Position numbers and translations under genes: made by a program
From: an uncultured Paraprevotella sp.
GTDB taxonomy: Bacteria > Bacteroidota > Bacteroidia > Bacteroidales > Bacteroidaceae
Direction of reading: 5' to 3'
Assembly: GCA_910584955.1 (NCBI GenBank)
Contig: CAJUDC010000009.1
Coordinates: 1-35,780, forward strand
Length of the DNA stretch: 35,780 nt
The notes under the pieces: generated by a model
What the model was told of the DNA's origin: nothing
Databases searched by the model: none
What the model saw: the letters and a program-made list of their open reading frames with translations, nothing else
Part shown: piece by piece, positions 33,065 to 35,780 of the stretch
Position numbering within the stretch: the stretch's first letter is position 1
How the letters are laid out: every line of letters begins with the position of its first letter

Positions 33065-34906
33065 TTATTTTTTGGCAATCTTCATTATTACGTCGTCTTC
33101 TTCCACAGCATCGCCTGAGTTGGCCAAAATGGCAGTGAGCACACCGTCGAATTCGGCCCGGATGGCGTTGTAGGTCTTCATGGCTTCGATGTAACCGATC
33201 ACATCGCCGGCAGCCACAGTGTCGCCTACATTCTTCGGCGTCTCCTGTGCATTCTTCACCCGGTAGAATTTACCTTCGAGCGGAGCCAGGATGTCTTCGC
33301 CTTCGCCGGTCGGAACGGCTGCGGCCGTCGGAGCCGCCGTTGTTGCCGGTGCGTCGCCATAAGCCACGTCTACCTTGTAGCTCTGTCCGTTTACGGTCAG
33401 TGTCAGCGTAGTGGGCTGGGCGGCAGCGCTTCCGGCGGTGCAGTTCTGTTCGTTGCGGCGCTTTTCCACATCGGCCTCGAAAGCGGCTTTGGCCTGTCCG
33501 CTCTTGTAAGCCTCATACTGTGACGGGTGCATGGCATATTCGAAGAGTTCTTCGTCGTCCTGTCCCGTAGGCCATCCCTTCTCGGCCATCATCTTGCGGT
33601 ACTTGTCCAGTTCGTCGGGATAGTTCGCCTGCGGGTCGGTGGTGAAGAACTCGCGTCCCTGCTCTTTGGCCAGTGCCTTGAGTTCGGGAGCCACTTCGCC
33701 CGGCAACCGTCCGGCTTTCCCCAGTATCATGTCCCAGATGTCGTCGGCAATCATGCTCCAGCGCTCCTTGCCTTTCTCCATTTGTATCACGTTCATAAGG
33801 GCCAGGTTCTTGACGTACTGGCTGAACGGGGTGACGAGGCAGGGATAGCCCAGTTTAGGCCAGATGTAAGCCACCTCGTCGAACAGTTTCACCAGCAGAT
33901 CGTCCTCCGTCAGGGCGGGCTGTCCGTGTTTGCTCTTCCATTTGTTGAGCGATTCCAGATTCGTTTCCAGATCGGCCATAAGCGAGCCCATCATGCCGCC
34001 GGGCAATCCCGGTGCGATAAGCAGCGAGTTGTTGATGCGGTTCAGCGGGTTGCAGTACAGGCCCAGGAAGTCGTCCATCATGGCCTGGATCTGGGAGCGC
34101 ACCTCCATGTAGGCGGCCATGTTCACTTCTTTCACTTTGAAACCGGCGTCTTTCAGCATGGCTTGTACCGCCAGAATGTCGGCATGTCCCGTGCCCCAGG
34201 CGAGGGGAGCGATTGCCGTGTCCACGTAATCGCATCCGTTCTTGCAGACTTCCAGGATGGAGGCCATGTTGAAGCCCGGTCCGGCATGGGAATGGTATTG
34301 TATGGTGATGTCTTTGTAAGCCTTGATGCCGGCGCAGATCTTACCCAGCATGACGGGGCGCCCGATGCCGGCCATGTCTTTCAGGCAGATTTCGTCGCAA
34401 CCGAGGTCGATGAGCTGCTTGGCAAGGTTCACGTAGTACTCTACAGTGTGAATGGGAGAGTAAGTGATGCAAAGCGAACACTGCGAAATCATGCCGGCTG
34501 CCTTGGCGTATTCGATGCTGGGGGCGATATTGCGGATGTCGTTCAGACCGCAGAAGGTGCGGGTGATGTCGGTGCCCTGTGCTTTTTTCACCTTATAAAA
34601 TAAGCGGCGTACATCGGCCGGCACCGGACTCATGCGCAATCCGTTCAGCGCACGGTCCAACATGTGGGTCTGTATGCCGGCTTCGTGGAACGGACGGGTC
34701 CATTCGCGGACGGCTTTATTGGGATTCTCTCCGAAAAGCAGATTTACTTGTTCGAATCCGCCGCCGTTTGTTTCCACACGGTCGAAACATCCCATTTTAA
34801 TGATTGCGGGAGCTACTTTTACTAATTGGTCTACCCGGGGCACATATTTACCGGCACTTTGCCACATGTCGCGGAAGACCAGACTGAATTTTACTTCTTT
34901 TTCCAT
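33065..34906 (-). CDS. oadA: Oxaloacetate decarboxylase-type alpha subunit with biotin domain
   Basis: 613 aa. A carboxyltransferase TIM barrel comes first (residues 1 to about 300), then the PYC_OADA conserved domain, an Ala/Pro/Thr-rich linker (about 515-540), and a biotinyl domain with 'GYIEAMKTYNA' (biotin Lys577). Metal and catalytic residues are kept: Asp13, Lys176 in 'LKDMAG', and His205 and His207 in 'YHSHAGPG'. Two motifs differ from the textbook family: RDAHQS is RDMWQS here, and the usual AMKM is AMKT. It transfers CO2 from oxaloacetate to biotin, handing it to the beta subunit. A pyruvate carboxylase B subunit or other alpha-keto-acid carboxyltransferase remains possible. Confidence 0.9.
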   Translation of the reverse strand: MEKEVKFSLVFRDMWQSAGKYVPRVDQLVKVAPAIIKMGCFDRVETNGGGFEQVNLLFGENPNKAVREWTRPFHEAGIQTHMLDRALNGLRMSPVPADVRRLFYKVKKAQGTDITRTFCGLNDIRNIAPSIEYAKAAGMISQCSLCITYSPIHTVEYYVNLAKQLIDLGCDEICLKDMAGIGRPVMLGKICAGIKAYKDITIQYHSHAGPGFNMASILEVCKNGCDYVDTAIAPLAWGTGHADILAVQAMLKDAGFKVKEVNMAAYMEVRSQIQAMMDDFLGLYCNPLNRINNSLLIAPGLPGGMMGSLMADLETNLESLNKWKSKHGQPALTEDDLLVKLFDEVAYIWPKLGYPCLVTPFSQYVKNLALMNVIQMEKGKERWSMIADDIWDMILGKAGRLPGEVAPELKALAKEQGREFFTTDPQANYPDELDKYRKMMAEKGWPTGQDDEELFEYAMHPSQYEAYKSGQAKAAFEADVEKRRNEQNCTAGSAAAQPTTLTLTVNGQSYKVDVAYGDAPATTAAPTAAAVPTGEGEDILAPLEGKFYRVKNAQETPKNVGDTVAAGDVIGYIEAMKTYNAIRAEFDGVLTAILANSGDAVEEDDVIMKIAKK

Positions 34907-34924
34907 CTGTTTATGTTATATTCT

Positions 34925-35185
34925 TTACAGTTTTTTTACGTTGGACAAACGACCTTTTCCGCCGGTGAGCTGTTGTACGGCGGCTTCCAGCACGGCGCGT
35001 GTGGCTGCGTCGATCGGTGCGGAGGCGGGAGCGGTCTGCTTTTTGGGCGCGCTTTCCTCAGCCGGAGCGACTTTGTTGATTACTGCGATCATGCCTTTTC
35101 CCAGTTGGATGACAATGCCAAGGATAAGGAACACGGTACACATGCCTACAATCATGAGTTGGAGTCCGAAACCTAAATTTTCCAT
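34925..35185 (-). CDS. oadG: Oxaloacetate decarboxylase gamma subunit (OadG family)
   Basis: 86 aa: one N-terminal membrane helix ('LMIVGMCTVFLILGIVIQL', about residues 10-28), then an Ala/Pro-rich linker and a short amphipathic tail ending in KKL. Size and layout fit the gamma subunit that anchors the alpha subunit to the beta subunit. First gene of the oadGAB operon, 18 nt before oadA. Confidence 0.85.
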   Translation of the reverse strand: MENLGFGLQLMIVGMCTVFLILGIVIQLGKGMIAVINKVAPAEESAPKKQTAPASAPIDAATRAVLEAAVQQLTGGKGRLSNVKKL

Positions 35186-35214
35186 TATATACAGGTGTTT
35201 TGAATAGCTAATAG

Positions 35215-35231
35215 CCCTCGTTAAGCGAGGG
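35215..35231 (-). other. Short hairpin in the oadG leader
   Basis: CCCTCG (35215-35220) and CGAGGG (35226-35231) form a 6-bp stem with a 5-nt loop, about 30 nt upstream of the oadG start codon on the minus strand. No T-run follows, so it is more likely a leader element than a terminator of folB. Weak. Confidence 0.35.
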
Positions 35232-35249
35232 AATACGATAAAAATCGCA

Positions 35250-35257
35250 CAAATTTA
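35250..35257 (-). promoter_or_regulatory. Possible -7 element for the oadGAB operon
   Basis: TAAATTTG on the minus strand matches TAnnTTTG, with the expected transcription start near 35243 and about 58 nt of leader. No TTTG is seen at the -33 position. Confidence 0.4.
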
Positions 35258-35346
35258 CGCAAAAAACGTTGATTTTCGATATTAAAAAGTTTAAAAACTG
35301 AGCAAAATGCGTGAAACTTATCAAGAAACCGTACCAGGCAAACGCC

Positions 35347-35715
35347 TTAGCGGTGTGCTTTGATTTCGATTCCGGCTCCCTGACAATCGGCTCCCATCGG
35401 AGGATTTTCCTTGGTGATGGAAAGTTGCAGGGCGGTGACGGTCTCAAACCGGTTGAAGATGCGGTTCAGGATGCGCCCGGCCACATGTTCCAGCAGAGCG
35501 GAAGGGATGTTCATTTCTTCGCGTACGATGTCGAACAAGTCCGCGTAGCTGACCGTTCCCGTCAGTTCGTCGGTCTGCACGGACCGGCTGAAGTCGGTTT
35601 TGGCCCGCAGGCTGATATAGAAATAGGCGCCTGTGGCACGTTCTTGCGGTAGCACGCCGTGGTGGGCGAAGAGCTTTACCTGATGCAGATGGATGGAGGT
35701 GGAGACGAGGTTCAT
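35347..35715 (-). CDS. folB: Dihydroneopterin aldolase
   Basis: 122 aa, the standard length. It cleaves 7,8-dihydroneopterin to 6-hydroxymethyl-dihydropterin and glycolaldehyde in folate synthesis. Seen: 'FAHHGVLPQER' with Glu25, 'TVSYADLFDIVRE' with Tyr57, 'LLEHVAGRI' with the substrate-binding Glu76, and 'SITKENPPMG' with catalytic Lys102. The start is ATG at 35715; the frame has an in-phase stop upstream. Its promoter is not visible in the 65 nt before the window edge, so it may belong to an operon that begins outside. Confidence 0.93.
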   Translation of the reverse strand: MNLVSTSIHLHQVKLFAHHGVLPQERATGAYFYISLRAKTDFSRSVQTDELTGTVSYADLFDIVREEMNIPSALLEHVAGRILNRIFNRFETVTALQLSITKENPPMGADCQGAGIEIKAHR

Positions 35716-35780
35716 AAGGGCTGTATAGGATGAATAGACGGGTAATTTTATGCGACACAGAGTGCTCTTTTACGAGAGGA

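Noticed and set aside
33527..34603. Plus-strand open frame of 358 codons opposite oadA.
   Set aside because: Shadow of the oadA coding sequence, with no domain and no promoter.
35716..35780. Possible end of another gene or a tRNA at the right edge.
   Set aside because: The 65 nt are too short; one minus-strand frame ends in a stop near 35748, but nothing recognisable supports a gene.

Overview
The window is chromosomal DNA from a member of the Bacteroidota, most likely the order Bacteroidales. The evidence is a SusC/SusD pair, BACON domains, lipoproteins with acidic residues right after the lipid-anchored cysteine, promoters of the TTTG / TAnnTTTG type, a MurF-alanine racemase fusion and a Na+-pumping oxaloacetate decarboxylase operon. 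A type IX secretion (T9SS) C-terminal sorting domain on one protein suggests a T9SS-bearing genus (Parabacteroides or Porphyromonas-like relatives) rather than a T9SS-poor Bacteroides. The genus is inference. I saw no rRNA, tRNA, CRISPR array, insertion sequence or phage gene.

Region A (about 1-17150, all minus strand) is one long surface-protein locus. A good promoter at 17118-17148 precedes a leader of about 260 nt. Then come susC, susD, a DUF4843-like lipoprotein, a BACON lipoprotein, three leucine-rich-repeat (LRR) lipoproteins (one with two BACON-like domains) and a T9SS-exported protein with tandem beta-sandwich repeats. Gaps are 4-44 nt. A strong terminator follows, only 14 nt before the start codon of a further lipoprotein that runs off the left edge. 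The locus has no glycoside hydrolase, sulfatase, peptidase or dedicated regulator. I infer a TonB-dependent uptake system whose surface subunits recognise proteins, peptides or glycoproteins through LRRs. This is the most unusual part of the window.

Region B (17444-22400) has an Lrp/AsnC regulator divergent from metY (O-acetylhomoserine sulfhydrylase). A UPF1-like superfamily 1 helicase and an EamA transporter form a minus-strand pair convergent with metY.

Region C (22423-24460) is a two-gene plus-strand unit with its own promoter: a small ABC-type AAA ATPase and a DUF4435 protein with TOPRIM-like acidic residues. The pairing has the layout of PARIS-type (AriA/AriB) anti-phage systems and of OLD-like ATPase-nuclease pairs.

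Region D (24460-31790) is housekeeping: dxs-trkA on the minus strand and, divergently, GSCFA protein, murF-alr fusion and crcB on the plus strand. It ends in a perfect 23-bp hairpin that probably terminates transcription from both sides.

Region E (31814-35780) carries oadG-oadA-oadB (Na+-translocating decarboxylase gamma, alpha and beta subunits) and, upstream, folB (dihydroneopterin aldolase), all on the minus strand.
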